A DNA stretch of 61,341 bases from Bacteroidaceae bacterium (lineage in GTDB: Bacteria; Bacteroidota; Bacteroidia; Bacteroidales; Bacteroidaceae): positions 1 to 61,341 of the forward strand of contig JAILPK010000024.1 in the NCBI GenBank assembly GCA_024699495.1. The letters are read 5' to 3'. Of this stretch, positions 52,564 through 60,840 are shown piece by piece. Under the pieces are notes generated by a model that did no database searches, was not told the origin of the DNA, and saw nothing but the letters and a program-made list of their open reading frames with translations. Numbering within the stretch: the first letter of the stretch is position 1; the number at the start of each line of letters is the position of its first letter. A program made the position numbers and the translations under genes.

Positions 52564-52605
52564 CTAAGCAATGTAGTCTAAGCAATGTAGGCCAAGCAAT
52601 GTAGG
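52564..52605. repeat. three tandem 14-bp units (CTAAGCAATGTAGG)
   Basis: CTAAGCAATGTAGT, CTAAGCAATGTAGG, CCAAGCAATGTAGG in direct tandem (two 7-bp halves each). Confidence 0.85.
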
Positions 52606-52810
52606 TTGAGGTGTCAAGGTGGCGGATTTAAGACCACTTCGTGAACTTCAACATTAGCATAAGCAAAATGCCTGTTGGCGACGAGCGATTACTTAAAGCT
52701 GGAAAAGAACGAAAGGTCAATATAGAGAGTCTGGCCTATTGGTTAAAAAAACTGACAATGCCGTCTGAGGACTGGTGCATAGAAGTGTGGCAAGGAAAGG
52801 ATACGCTTAC

Positions 52811-53072
52811 ACGAAAAATGAGTTTTTCAATGAGTTTTTGGGGGTCAAACTGGAAATGCTATCACCCTGATATACAGGTAAATGTGGCTTCCGAAATGAG
52901 TTTTTACCCGATTTTTCTCAAAAAAAATATTTTTTTAAAAGTAAGTAAATATAAAAGTTTTTCGGCAAAAACCGGGAAAAAACTCATTTTTCAGAACGTA
53001 AGTTGCAGTCTATAAGGCGGTTAAGTATTTCGGATACCCCCCAAAAAACTCATTAAAAAACTCATTTTTCGT
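52811..53072. repeat. 262-bp nested inverted-repeat element
   Basis: Outer arms at 52811-52844 and 53037-53072 are inverted repeats of about 34 bp with about three differences, each carrying AAATGAGTTTTT-type motifs twice. A second inner pair (52892-52910 and 52973-52992) repeats the same motif next to ACCCG/CGGG. The interior is very AT-rich. The motif AAACTCATTT, or its complement, occurs six times in all. No protein is encoded across the arms. Confidence 0.8.
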
Positions 53073-53184
53073 GTTTGGTGTCTCGAGATTCAGATTTTTC
53101 GCCATACCTTGGCGCTTTAAGAAAATATTTAACATTGGTTGTGTTGGTAGAATGCCTCGGCATCAACGGAAGTGAACAAAGAGA

Positions 53185-53218
53185 CCCGTCGGACATCCTT
53201 ATTGGAAGAACCGACGGG
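53185..53218 (-). terminator. terminator of the secreted T9SS-tail gene
   Basis: CCCGTCGG (53185-53192) and CCGACGGG (53211-53218) form an 8-bp GC stem, 34 bp past the stop at 53252 on the minus strand. The trailing T-run is weak (TCTCTTTG). Confidence 0.65.
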
Positions 53219-53251
53219 CCTTGATTATAATTATAGAGGTATGGATATGCC

Positions 53252-54460
53252 CTATCTGAGCAGAACCTTTCTGTAAGAACCTGAGTTGTCCGGAACCATA
53301 TTGAGTCCACGGCCAAGGGTGGAGACACGCTGACCGGACATATTATAAATGCCCTTGCGCGAGAACGTAGCTGCAGAGGCCGGTATTCCTTCCACAGTCA
53401 CTAACTCGGCATACTGCTCCTGACTTACAAAATGCATAGTGGCATTTACCCTAACCATCTTGTCGTTGGCAACAAAGGCAAAACTTGCCTTGTAGTCTGA
53501 GCCCTCATCACAGCGGTATCTGCGCTCATACTGAGTAACCTGTTTGTTTCCAAGAGAATCGGTCCACTCCCAATCCCACACAATGCTGTTGTAATGAGTC
53601 TCCGGCGCACGGCGTTTGGCCTGCTGCAGGGAGCCGCCTCCGATGCTGTCTGGCTTTTCAGGATCATAAGTGGTCCAATAATCATAAAAATAATATTTCA
53701 AAGTGTCGCTGCTTTCGTTTATCTTAACACAATAGACGGCGGGATATGCGTTGTGACTGTGATAAGGGTCCCAACCGCCTCCCCATTTTGTATATTCGCC
53801 ATCTGCATCTCGCCAGCCATCGAAGATACTGTTATATTCAGTGGGGCAATATGAGCCGTTCACATTGAGCCCACACACATTGGCCTCAGTAATGGTTTCT
53901 ATACCCAAAGCCTGACATATCTCGTTGACATCAAGCTTGGAATATGTGAGTTGGGCCTCCTGGTCGGTGATTGCCAGAGACATGACGCTTTCCACCTCGA
54001 TGGTTTTCACCAGGTCCGGGCCTTTAATCTCAAAAGAGATGGAGTAGGAGTCGGTGGTGTTGGAGGTGAGGGTGTCGGTGGTATGAGTGGCTATATTGGC
54101 CTGCACCAAAAGAGCCTCTGTAGTCACGATACGGTATTTGTGACCCTCTACATAGTTGTAGTCAAAATTTACAGCCAATCCCTTTCCGGGTTCTGAGGAT
54201 GCCATTGCCTTTATAGGTTCTGTTTCATCATCCACATACAAGTCGTAGTTCACTGCCAGCATATTGAAGAAGGTAAGCTGAAAGTTGGCTGGATTTGTGT
54301 AGGTGAGAGTTATCCCGACCAGATTCAGTTCGTCGATGTTTTGAAATGTCTGTTGGTCATCGATATTCCATGTTGCTGTGCCCCACTCAAAGTCTTTAGC
54401 TTGGACCGTGGTGCAAAGCGTCATCAAGGATACGATGGCAAGAAGTAGTTTGTGTTTCAT
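53252..54460 (-). CDS. secreted protein with T9SS-like C-terminal sorting domain
   Basis: About 402 residues from ATG 54460, chosen because MKHKLLLAIVSLMTLCTTVQA is a normal signal peptide; 44 Lys-rich codons are open upstream. The body is beta-rich with no domain I can name. It contains NVNGSYCPTEYNSIFDGWRDADGEY and an acidic Thr-rich stretch near TDTLTSNTTDS. The last ~45 residues (GIYNMSGQRVSTLGRGLNMV, ending RKVLLR) match the T9SS type A-like sorting tail common in Prevotella-type Bacteroidetes, so it is predicted to be exported across the outer membrane and attached or released. A PorE-like protein is encoded 17 kb away. Confidence 0.7.
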   Translation of the reverse strand: MKHKLLLAIVSLMTLCTTVQAKDFEWGTATWNIDDQQTFQNIDELNLVGITLTYTNPANFQLTFFNMLAVNYDLYVDDETEPIKAMASSEPGKGLAVNFDYNYVEGHKYRIVTTEALLVQANIATHTTDTLTSNTTDSYSISFEIKGPDLVKTIEVESVMSLAITDQEAQLTYSKLDVNEICQALGIETITEANVCGLNVNGSYCPTEYNSIFDGWRDADGEYTKWGGGWDPYHSHNAYPAVYCVKINESSDTLKYYFYDYWTTYDPEKPDSIGGGSLQQAKRRAPETHYNSIVWDWEWTDSLGNKQVTQYERRYRCDEGSDYKASFAFVANDKMVRVNATMHFVSQEQYAELVTVEGIPASAATFSRKGIYNMSGQRVSTLGRGLNMVPDNSGSYRKVLLR

Positions 54461-54502
54461 AAATAGAGTGATTTGAATAGGTTGAAAAATGGTTTTGCAT
54501 GG

Positions 54503-54510
54503 CAAAGGTA
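54503..54510 (-). promoter_or_regulatory. -7 element upstream of the secreted protein
   Basis: TACCTTTG on the minus strand (54510-54503), 43 bp before ATG 54460. No clear -33 TTTG at the right distance. Confidence 0.4.
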
Positions 54511-54572
54511 AGCACTTTTTTCTTTTTTTAAACTTTTTTTCTGTGTTTTTTTCATTTTTGCTAACTATTATA

Positions 54573-54580
54573 TAACTTTG
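54573..54580 (+). promoter_or_regulatory. -7 element of the GH31 gene
   Basis: TAACTTTG at 54573-54580, 24 bp before ATG 54605; the -33 position holds only TTTC (54550-54553). Confidence 0.5.
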
Positions 54581-54604
54581 TGCCGAAAACAATACTACTT
54601 AGCC

Positions 54605-57600
54605 ATGAGACAGATATTTTTTAAGGCCGTTTGTTTACTTGCTATTATCTCTGTTAACACCGATATAGTTTCGGCACAATCATTTACCCGCCCTACAGCA
54701 ACCTCTGTGGATTTCACTTGCACAGATGGGCACCACTGTATCTTGGATTTCTACGGGCCGAACATCGTAAGGCTCTTCTCTGACCCTGCCGGCGGACAGA
54801 TGCGCTCGCCACAAACCACGCCCCAAGCGGAAATCCTGACTGGGAATCCGCGCCGTGATGCTGGAACGATAAGCGTGGCGGATGCGGCCGACGGATATTG
54901 GTCGGCAACCACTGCCCAGATGAAAGTGAGGGTGCGCAAGGCCGACGGCATAATAATACTGAATGACGCTAATGGCCGGCATGTGGTTACACAACTGGAG
55001 CCGACTCAGTTCGAGCAGGGGCGGACGACCGTGACCCTCTCATGCAAGCCTTCGGAGTATTTTTTCGGAGGAGGCGTGCAGAACGGACGTTTCTCCCATC
55101 GCGGACAGGTCATTGCCATCGAAAACACAAACAACTGGGTGGACGGCGGCGTAGCATCCCCAAGCCCGTTCTATTGGAGCACGGCCGGATATGCTGTAAT
55201 GGCATACACATTCAGTCCGGGTAAATATGACTTCGGAGCGAGCAATGCCAGCCAGGTGCGCCTAACCCACAACAGCAGCTATCTTGACCTCTTCCTTATG
55301 GTAAATGAGGGCTGCGTGCCACTGTTGCGCGATTACTATCAGCTTACGGGCAACCCTGTCCTGCTGCCAAAATTCGGCTTTTATGAAGGGCATCTAAATG
55401 CCTATAACAGAGACTACTGGAAGGATGTCACTCCTGTTGAAGACACAGATACTCCAGATGCTCAGACCGCTTCTGCAGACCAGATGCATAAAGCCATGAC
55501 ATCACCCGACGACGGGCAGCAGGGGGCAATTGTCTTTGAAGACGGCAGATACTATAAAGAATCACAAACAGACAACGGCGGCATCCGGGAAAGCCTCAAT
55601 GGCGAACTGGAAGGAAATTACCAGTTCTCTGCAAGAGCGGTCATAGACAGATACGAGGCTGCCGACATGCCTCTGGGATGGGTGCTGCCAAATGACGGAT
55701 ACGGCGCAGGCTACGGACAGACAACCACCCTCGACGGGAATATCGCCAATCTGCGGAGCTTCGGCGAATATGCGCGCTCCAAAGGCGTTGAGATTGGACT
55801 GTGGACACAGAGCGACCTACACCCCAAAGAGGGGGTTGAGGCACTGCTGCAGCGCGATATAATCAAAGAGGTACGCGATGCCGGAGTCCGCGTCCTGAAG
55901 ACCGACGTGGCATGGGTTGGCGCTGGCTACTCATTCGGACTGAACGGAGTAGCGGATGTGGGTGAGGTGATGCCCCGATATGGCAACAATGCCCGCCCGT
56001 TTATAATCAGTCTCGACGGATGGGCTGGCACTCAGCGATATGCAGGCATCTGGAGCGGCGACCAGACTGGCGGCGAATGGGAATATATCCGTTTCCATAT
56101 ACCGACATACATAGGCTCTGGACTGAGCGGCCAACCAAACATATCTTCAGATATGGACGGCATCTTCGGAGGTAAAAACACAGCTGTAAACGTTCGGGAC
56201 TTCCAATGGAAGACATTCACGCCTATGCAGCTCAATATGGACGGATGGGGAACAAATGCCAAGTATCCGCAGGCGCTGGGCGAACCCGCCACAAGCATCA
56301 ACCGCACCTATCTGAAGCTGAAATCTATTCTGATGCCATATCTCTACTCCGTTGCCCATGAGGCTACCGACGGGCTGCCTATGATTCGCGCCATGTTTCT
56401 CGAAGAGGCCAACCCATTCACTCTCGGCACAAGCACCCGCTACCAGTTTATGTGCGGTCCGAGCATTCTCGTGGCCCCAATATACCAGAATACTGATGCC
56501 GACGAGCAGGGAAATGACATCCGCAACGATATCTATCTGCCTGAAGGACAGTGGATAGACTTCTTCAGCGGCGAATGCTATGAGGGAGGACAAATCCTTA
56601 ACGGCTTCAATACGCCGCTATGGAAACTGCCGGTGTTTATCAGGCGAGGTTCAATCATACCACTGACACATTCGCACAATAATCCCAACCAGATAGACCG
56701 CAAGTTGCGCACATTCATGTTCTATCCCAAGGAGCATACCGAGATTACGGTTTATGATGACGACGGCCTTACAGAGGAATATCGCAGTGGCGCATCGGCT
56801 TCAACAAAGGTGGAGAGCGAACTGAACGAGAAGAAAAAGTATCTTACCATAACCGTCCATCCCACCGAGGGCGATTTTAAGGGATTCGAGAAGAACCAAT
56901 CCACCGAATTTATCGTAAACCTGCAGAAGAAGCCCAAGAAGATTGTGGCACGCGTTGACGGATACAAGGTTGATTTGGACAAAGCCCACAACAGAAAAGA
57001 CTTCACTGAGAACACCGATGTCTGGTTCTACGACCCTGCACCTGAATACAACCGCTTTGCCACGGGCGGAACTCCGATGGCCGAAATCAGTGTGCAGCAC
57101 TCACCGAGACTCTATGTCCGCATTGCAGACAAAGACATAACACAAAGCACCCTGACACTGGAGATAGACGGATACACATATGACACTTCCAACAAAAAAC
57201 TGCACAAGCACGGGAAGATCTCTGTGCCTGTGCTGAGACAGGGCGACGAGCAACAAGCCTATTCCATAACCCCGTCGTGGCAAGGTGTCACAGGTGCAGA
57301 CTATTATGAATTGAAGCTGACCAGCGGCGGTGAGAACGGCACAGAACTGGTGTCAACACCTATATACACTCAGGTAGGAGCAGACGAATCTGACACTCAG
57401 GCCCTGCGTCCTACGACATTTACATTTAATGACCTTAAGCCGGAAACAAGCTACGAAGTGGCAATCAGGGCCGTCAATGCCGACGGGGCAACACCTTGGG
57501 CCACAACTGTTTTCCGCACTGTGGCCGATCCGCTTCGGCTTGCTCTGCACAACGTGACTGCAGAGACCTCCTGTCCCAATCAGCCAGGACAGGATATCAG

Positions 57601-58549
57601 CCACCTCTTTGATTTCGACGAGAAGACCATCTGGCATACTGCATGGAGCCAGCCCGCCGTACCATTTGACATGATGATTGACCTGCATGCAATAGCCGAA
57701 GTGGACAAACTGCAATATATCCCGCGCTCTGATGCAGGCAACGGCACAATTACACGAGGCAGCATCCAGACAAGCATTGACCGCATCAACTGGTCTGACA
57801 AGCAGGAGTTCCAGTGGGCTGCCGACGCCAGCACCAAAACGCTCACACTCAGCACCCCATCGGCTATCCGCTACATACGTCTGCATGTGGATGATGCACA
57901 TGGAAGCTTCGGCTCTGGCCAACAGCTCTATGTATTCCGCAAAGAAGGCACCGAGGCCATGCTGCCAGGTGATATCAACCACGATAACCGCGTGGATGAG
58001 AACGACTTGAAATCATACATGAACTACACCGGCTTGCGCAACGGTGATGGCGACTTCGAAGGATATATCTCCAGGGGGGACCTGAACCGCAACGGCCTCA
58101 TTGATGCTTATGACATCAGCGCTGTAGCCATAGAACTGGAGACTGGAGTCTCCTCACGCCGTGTGGAGCCTGTGGCCGGCACTATCAGGGTGACCACTGA
58201 CAGGAAAACAGCCCAAACCGGAGACATCATTAGACTCACTGTGAGCGGCAAAGGCCTGGTCAGCGCCAATGCAATCAGCATGGCCATTCCGTATGACGCA
58301 AGCAGATTCGAGTATGTGGGTATTCAGCCCAACGGCACAAAAGAAGCCCGCAACCTGACTTGTGACCGCCTGCATACCAATGGGCAGAAAGCTCTCTATC
58401 CGACCTTTGTCAACTGTGGGGAGAAACCATATTTTGAGGATGGTACCCTGATGGTTATCCGTTTCCGGGCAAAGAAAAACGGAACTGTTGACCTCCAGCC
58501 ACAGGACGGCATGCTCATTGACAAATATCTCAATGTGAAAGGCTTTTAG
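54605..58549 (+). CDS. multidomain secreted GH31 glycosidase with dockerin and cohesin-like modules
   Basis: 1314 residues from ATG 54605 (signal peptide MRQIFFKAVCLLAIISVNTDIVSAQ-like; cleavage near residue 25). The GH31 beta-sandwich and TIM barrel occupy about residues 30-800. The catalytic Asp pair is in VLKTDVAW (D434) and WSGDQTGG (D486). After it come an FN3 domain (about 895-990), a discoidin F5/8C/CBM32 domain (about 985-1115), a dockerin-like pair of calcium loops (PGDINHDNRVDENDL and GDLNRNGLIDAYDI, about 1121-1182) and a cohesin-like beta-domain (about 1190-1314, GDIIRLTVSGKG, MAIPYDASRFEYVGIQ). The linkage attacked is unknown; relatives with CBM32 include host-glycan alpha-galactosaminidases, which is only a suggestion. 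Confidence 0.85.
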   Translation: MRQIFFKAVCLLAIISVNTDIVSAQSFTRPTATSVDFTCTDGHHCILDFYGPNIVRLFSDPAGGQMRSPQTTPQAEILTGNPRRDAGTISVADAADGYWSATTAQMKVRVRKADGIIILNDANGRHVVTQLEPTQFEQGRTTVTLSCKPSEYFFGGGVQNGRFSHRGQVIAIENTNNWVDGGVASPSPFYWSTAGYAVMAYTFSPGKYDFGASNASQVRLTHNSSYLDLFLMVNEGCVPLLRDYYQLTGNPVLLPKFGFYEGHLNAYNRDYWKDVTPVEDTDTPDAQTASADQMHKAMTSPDDGQQGAIVFEDGRYYKESQTDNGGIRESLNGELEGNYQFSARAVIDRYEAADMPLGWVLPNDGYGAGYGQTTTLDGNIANLRSFGEYARSKGVEIGLWTQSDLHPKEGVEALLQRDIIKEVRDAGVRVLKTDVAWVGAGYSFGLNGVADVGEVMPRYGNNARPFIISLDGWAGTQRYAGIWSGDQTGGEWEYIRFHIPTYIGSGLSGQPNISSDMDGIFGGKNTAVNVRDFQWKTFTPMQLNMDGWGTNAKYPQALGEPATSINRTYLKLKSILMPYLYSVAHEATDGLPMIRAMFLEEANPFTLGTSTRYQFMCGPSILVAPIYQNTDADEQGNDIRNDIYLPEGQWIDFFSGECYEGGQILNGFNTPLWKLPVFIRRGSIIPLTHSHNNPNQIDRKLRTFMFYPKEHTEITVYDDDGLTEEYRSGASASTKVESELNEKKKYLTITVHPTEGDFKGFEKNQSTEFIVNLQKKPKKIVARVDGYKVDLDKAHNRKDFTENTDVWFYDPAPEYNRFATGGTPMAEISVQHSPRLYVRIADKDITQSTLTLEIDGYTYDTSNKKLHKHGKISVPVLRQGDEQQAYSITPSWQGVTGADYYELKLTSGGENGTELVSTPIYTQVGADESDTQALRPTTFTFNDLKPETSYEVAIRAVNADGATPWATTVFRTVADPLRLALHNVTAETSCPNQPGQDISHLFDFDEKTIWHTAWSQPAVPFDMMIDLHAIAEVDKLQYIPRSDAGNGTITRGSIQTSIDRINWSDKQEFQWAADASTKTLTLSTPSAIRYIRLHVDDAHGSFGSGQQLYVFRKEGTEAMLPGDINHDNRVDENDLKSYMNYTGLRNGDGDFEGYISRGDLNRNGLIDAYDISAVAIELETGVSSRRVEPVAGTIRVTTDRKTAQTGDIIRLTVSGKGLVSANAISMAIPYDASRFEYVGIQPNGTKEARNLTCDRLHTNGQKALYPTFVNCGEKPYFEDGTLMVIRFRAKKNGTVDLQPQDGMLIDKYLNVKGF

Positions 58550-58563
58550 AATAATGCTTCAAG

Positions 58564-60081
58564 ATGGCAAACCACGACCGTACAAAAGAACTTGGCACTA
58601 AGCCCATAGGCAGTCTGCTGATGCAATATGCCGTTCCTGCCATTATAGCAATGACGGCTTCATCGCTATACAATATGGTGGATAGCATCTTCATCGGACA
58701 GGGAGTGGGGGCAATGGCCATAGCCGGACTGGCCATAACCTTCCCGCTTATGAACCTAAGCGCAGCCTTTGGGGCTATGGTTGGTGTGGGCACTGCGACA
58801 ATGATAAGCGTGAGACTGGGACAGAAGAACCGCGAAGAGGCACAGCAGTTCTTCGGCAATTCACTAACGCTAAACGTGCTCATCGGCTTGATATTCATGG
58901 TCGGCGTGCTGGCCTTTCTTGACCATATACTTTATTTCTTCGGAGCTTCAGAGCAGACCCTGCCCTATGCCCGGGAGTATATGGAATGGATTCTCTACGG
59001 CAATGTATTCACCCACCTCTATTTCGGCCTCAATGCCGTATTGCGCTCTGCCGGCCATCCACGTACGGCGATGTATGCCACAATTCTTACCGTGGTACTT
59101 AACACCGCACTCGACCCGATATTCATCTATGGCCTGCATCTCGGCATCCGCGGAGCGGCCATAGCAACGGTCATCTCTCAGTGTGTGTCTCTCATCTGGC
59201 AGTTGTATATTTTTTCACGGCCCACAGAGGTGGTGTTTATACGCCGCGACACACTGTGGCTGCGCGGGCGTATAGTGGGCGGTATCCTGAGCATTGGTCT
59301 CTCACCCTTCCTGATGAACGCGTGCTCATGCCTTGTCGTTCTGCTCATCAACCGAGGCATGCTGGAGTATGGCGGCGACATGGCTGTCGGGGCTTACGGC
59401 ATAGTTAACCGTGTGCTCTTCCTCTTCGCCATGATAGTGATGGGGTTCAACCAAGGCATGCAGCCTATTGCCGGCTACAACTACGGGGCACAACTGCACG
59501 AGCGTGTCCGCGAAGTGCTCTACCGCACCATAACCTATGCCACCATAGTGATGACAACGGGCTTCATCATCTGCGAACTCTTTGCAGAAGTCATAGTTCA
59601 GGCATTCACTACCGACCCGGACCTCATCGCTAAATCAGCGCGGGGGATGAGGATTGACATGGCTCTTTTCCCAATAATCGGATTCCAAATGGTAACGGGC
59701 AATTTCTTCCAAAGCATCGGCCAGGCAGGCAAAAGTATTTATATGTCCTTGACAAGACAGCTTATATTCCTTGTCCCGGGACTGCTCATCCTGCCACGAT
59801 TCTGGGGACTGGACGGCGTATGGATCAGTCTGCCTGTAAGTGATGCTCTGGCGGCGCTCAATGCCGGTGTGCTGTTATATATGCACATAAAGGACACAAG
59901 AGCCGCCATCGGCGAAAGTGCAGCGCCTGTGCCGCAGACGGCCGGACATGGCAAAGAAGAGCTGGGAATGGGGCTGCTGAGACTGCCGCGGCGCATTCAG
60001 TATTTTGCCGCCAACCGTGTCGCACCTTACCTGCCTCTCTTCTCTATGTTCCAACCCAACAGCAAGGAGGAAGACAACTGA
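58564..60081 (+). CDS. MATE-family multidrug/metabolite exporter
   Basis: A 505-residue inner-membrane cation-coupled antiporter with about 12 transmembrane helices. The N-terminal half starts GTKPIGSLLMQYAVPAIIAM, followed by SLYNMVDSIFIGQGVG; the second half has GFNQGMQPIAGYNYGA. This is the MATE/DinF pattern. The C-terminal ~50 residues form a hydrophilic tail (AAPVPQTAGHGKEELG) longer than usual. It starts 14 bp after the GH31 stop, so it may be cotranscribed. Substrate unknown. Confidence 0.9.
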   Translation: MANHDRTKELGTKPIGSLLMQYAVPAIIAMTASSLYNMVDSIFIGQGVGAMAIAGLAITFPLMNLSAAFGAMVGVGTATMISVRLGQKNREEAQQFFGNSLTLNVLIGLIFMVGVLAFLDHILYFFGASEQTLPYAREYMEWILYGNVFTHLYFGLNAVLRSAGHPRTAMYATILTVVLNTALDPIFIYGLHLGIRGAAIATVISQCVSLIWQLYIFSRPTEVVFIRRDTLWLRGRIVGGILSIGLSPFLMNACSCLVVLLINRGMLEYGGDMAVGAYGIVNRVLFLFAMIVMGFNQGMQPIAGYNYGAQLHERVREVLYRTITYATIVMTTGFIICELFAEVIVQAFTTDPDLIAKSARGMRIDMALFPIIGFQMVTGNFFQSIGQAGKSIYMSLTRQLIFLVPGLLILPRFWGLDGVWISLPVSDALAALNAGVLLYMHIKDTRAAIGESAAPVPQTAGHGKEELGMGLLRLPRRIQYFAANRVAPYLPLFSMFQPNSKEEDN

Positions 60082-60091
60082 CACCCGAACC

Positions 60092-60583
60092 ATGAAACGC
60101 ATTGGATTACTAAGCGACACCCACGCCTTTTGGGATAATAAATATCTTGAATACTTCGAAGAGTGTGACGAGATCTGGCATGCCGGAGATATCGGCTCAA
60201 CAGAAGTGGCTGAACGACTGGCCGCATTCCGGACTCTGAGAGCCGTAGTAGGCAACTGCGACGGGGGAGACCTGCGCCGTATGTTCCCGCAGCGCCTGCG
60301 CTGGGACTGCGAGGGGGCCGACGTACTTATGACACATATCGGGGGCTACCCGGGACACTATGACCGCAGCATCATAGGCCAGCTATATGCGCGGCCCCCG
60401 AAACTGTTCATCTGCGGACACAGCCATATCCTCAAAGTGAAATATGACAGCACACTCGGTCTTCTGCACATAAACCCTGGTGCTGCCGGAATCCAAGGAT
60501 GGCATCAGGTCCGAACCCTAGTCCGCTTTACTGTTGACGCAGGGCAGTTTTCCGACCTCGAAGTGATAGAGATGGGCAGGTGA
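60092..60583 (+). CDS. YfcE/MJ0936-family phosphodiesterase
   Basis: A 163-residue metallophosphoesterase from ATG 60092, 10 bp after the MATE stop; an upstream extension in the same frame overlaps MATE and is unlikely to be used. Calcineurin-type metal motifs are in order: SDTH (residue 8), HAGDIG, GNCDG, THIGGYPG and GHSHILK. It acts on phosphodiesters in vitro in relatives; the physiological substrate is not settled. It is probably cotranscribed with the MATE gene. Confidence 0.9.
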   Translation: MKRIGLLSDTHAFWDNKYLEYFEECDEIWHAGDIGSTEVAERLAAFRTLRAVVGNCDGGDLRRMFPQRLRWDCEGADVLMTHIGGYPGHYDRSIIGQLYARPPKLFICGHSHILKVKYDSTLGLLHINPGAAGIQGWHQVRTLVRFTVDAGQFSDLEVIEMGR

Positions 60584-60603
60584 TTTTATAAAGCCTTCAC
60601 TGT

Positions 60604-60638
60604 TTAGCCTTCAGCCCTCAGCCCTCAGCCTTTAGACT
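60604..60638. repeat. five tandem 7-bp words (TCAGCCC)
   Basis: TTAGCCT, TCAGCCC, TCAGCCC, TCAGCCT, TTAGACT in direct tandem, 20 bp past the YfcE stop. The rest of the 257-bp gap is AT-rich and holds only the promoter at 60718. Confidence 0.75.
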
Positions 60639-60717
60639 CTAATATGCTATTTTACAGTACGTATTATATACTTTTTTTCTAAAAATTCCATTTCAGATAA
60701 AAAAAATAGGCAAAACG

Positions 60718-60748
60718 TTTGGCATTAGCAAATAAATCTCTAACTTTG
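60718..60748 (+). promoter_or_regulatory. promoter of the terminal secreted protein
   Basis: TTTG at 60718-60721, 19-bp spacer, TAACTTTG at 60741-60748: full consensus, with a 92-bp leader before the ATG at 60841. Confidence 0.75.
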
Positions 60749-60840
60749 CAACCGATACAAACGTCAAGGCCTCTTAAGAGCCTTATAGCGAAAGAAAAGC
60801 TTTTTATTAACCTATATTTATTAACTAAATCTTTCACATT

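Larger units (their letters stand above)
51992..53184. other. 1.2-kb gene-poor region
   Basis: No convincing gene. It holds a partial match to the right end of the 408-599 element (52172-52189), facing GCCGAGAC/GTCTCGGC arms (52425-52432 and 52491-52498) around an AAGTTGTCAACTT palindrome, a 14-bp triplicate (52564-52605) and the nested inverted-repeat element (52811-53072). A 124-codon frame at 52641-53015 runs into the inverted repeat and is not called as a gene. Confidence 0.6.

Noticed and set aside
52641..53015. 124-codon frame before and within the nested inverted repeat
   Set aside because: The second half is translated inverted-repeat DNA and the first half matches no family I know; no promoter was seen.
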